Below are positions 63,981 through 64,000 of a DNA stretch of 64,000 nt, in pieces. The stretch covers positions 50,085-114,084 of the forward strand of contig NZ_JAFIWB010000015.1 in NCBI RefSeq assembly GCF_017163705.1, given 5' to 3'. The translations under genes and the position numbers were made by a program. Positions within the stretch are counted from its first letter, which is position 1, and each line of letters begins with the position of its first letter. Below the pieces are notes generated by a model, which searched no databases, was not told where the DNA came from, and worked only from the letters and a program-made list of their open reading frames with translations. The DNA comes from Xanthomonas bonasiae (lineage in GTDB: Bacteria; Pseudomonadota; Gammaproteobacteria; Xanthomonadales; Xanthomonadaceae).

Positions 63981-64000
63981 TGGCGATTCCGTCGGGGAGG

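Overview
The window is GC-rich, densely coded DNA from a gammaproteobacterium of the Xanthomonas group. The grounds are the third-position G/C bias, dispersed REP-type palindromes with a GCGGCTTCAGCCGC-like core typical of Xanthomonadaceae, the combined glycogen/trehalose operon and the assimilatory nas locus. The genus is inferred from content, not from a marker gene. No tRNA, rRNA, CRISPR array, phage or intact insertion sequence was seen.

Layout. 60-12206: a three-gene envelope operon (giant secreted DUF11/SdrD-B repeat protein, outer-membrane beta-barrel protein, OmpA-like protein). 12219-12613: three copies of a 141-bp intergenic repeat. 12757-18554: a permuted papain-like peptidase, a chemoreceptor with a FliA-type promoter and a CheR tether, a secreted hypothetical, a SRAP-fold protein that has lost its catalytic residues, and a DUF6766 membrane protein. 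18846-20941 (minus): a stress cluster of two DUF892 ferritin-like proteins and a manganese catalase, resembling the yciFE-katN module. 21207-23762: histidine phosphatase, NAD(P)HX dehydratase, SDR. 23988-26946: FabR/DesT-like repressor divergent from a ferredoxin reductase and acyl desaturase. 27123-27792: HigB/HigA-like toxin-antitoxin pair. 28018-31369: iron-permease-like protein, two small proteins and poxB. 31451-37578: NtrC-family two-component system, a sigma-54-like promoter, two paralogous two-repeat proteins and an MFS carrier.

37606-50594 is the nitrate/nitrite assimilation locus: truncated CysG, NasT (ANTAR antiterminator), NasS (nitrate sensor), a small inserted accessory patch (orphan DUF1778 antitoxin, decayed GNAT toxin, small membrane proteins), then the control region and transporter-nirB-nirD-nasA, with a stand-alone SUMT (cobA) beyond. 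The control region has NtrC-like sites, a consensus sigma-54 promoter, two hairpins with A1/G4 hexaloops (the ANTAR target) and an intrinsic terminator. This suggests two gates: nitrogen limitation at initiation, and nitrate at NasS/NasT antitermination. Sirohaem for NirB would come from CobA (methylation) and the Met8 part of CysG (oxidation and chelation).

50648-51153 is a 3 x 179-bp array of paired REP palindromes between converging transcription units. 51219-63980 (minus) is glgA-glgB-treZ-malQ-treY-DUF2934-glgX, with coupled or nearly abutting junctions at glgA/glgB, glgB/treZ and malQ/treY. It encodes glycogen synthesis, branching, debranching and conversion of alpha-glucans to trehalose. 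glgA is complete; its promoter lies beyond the right edge.
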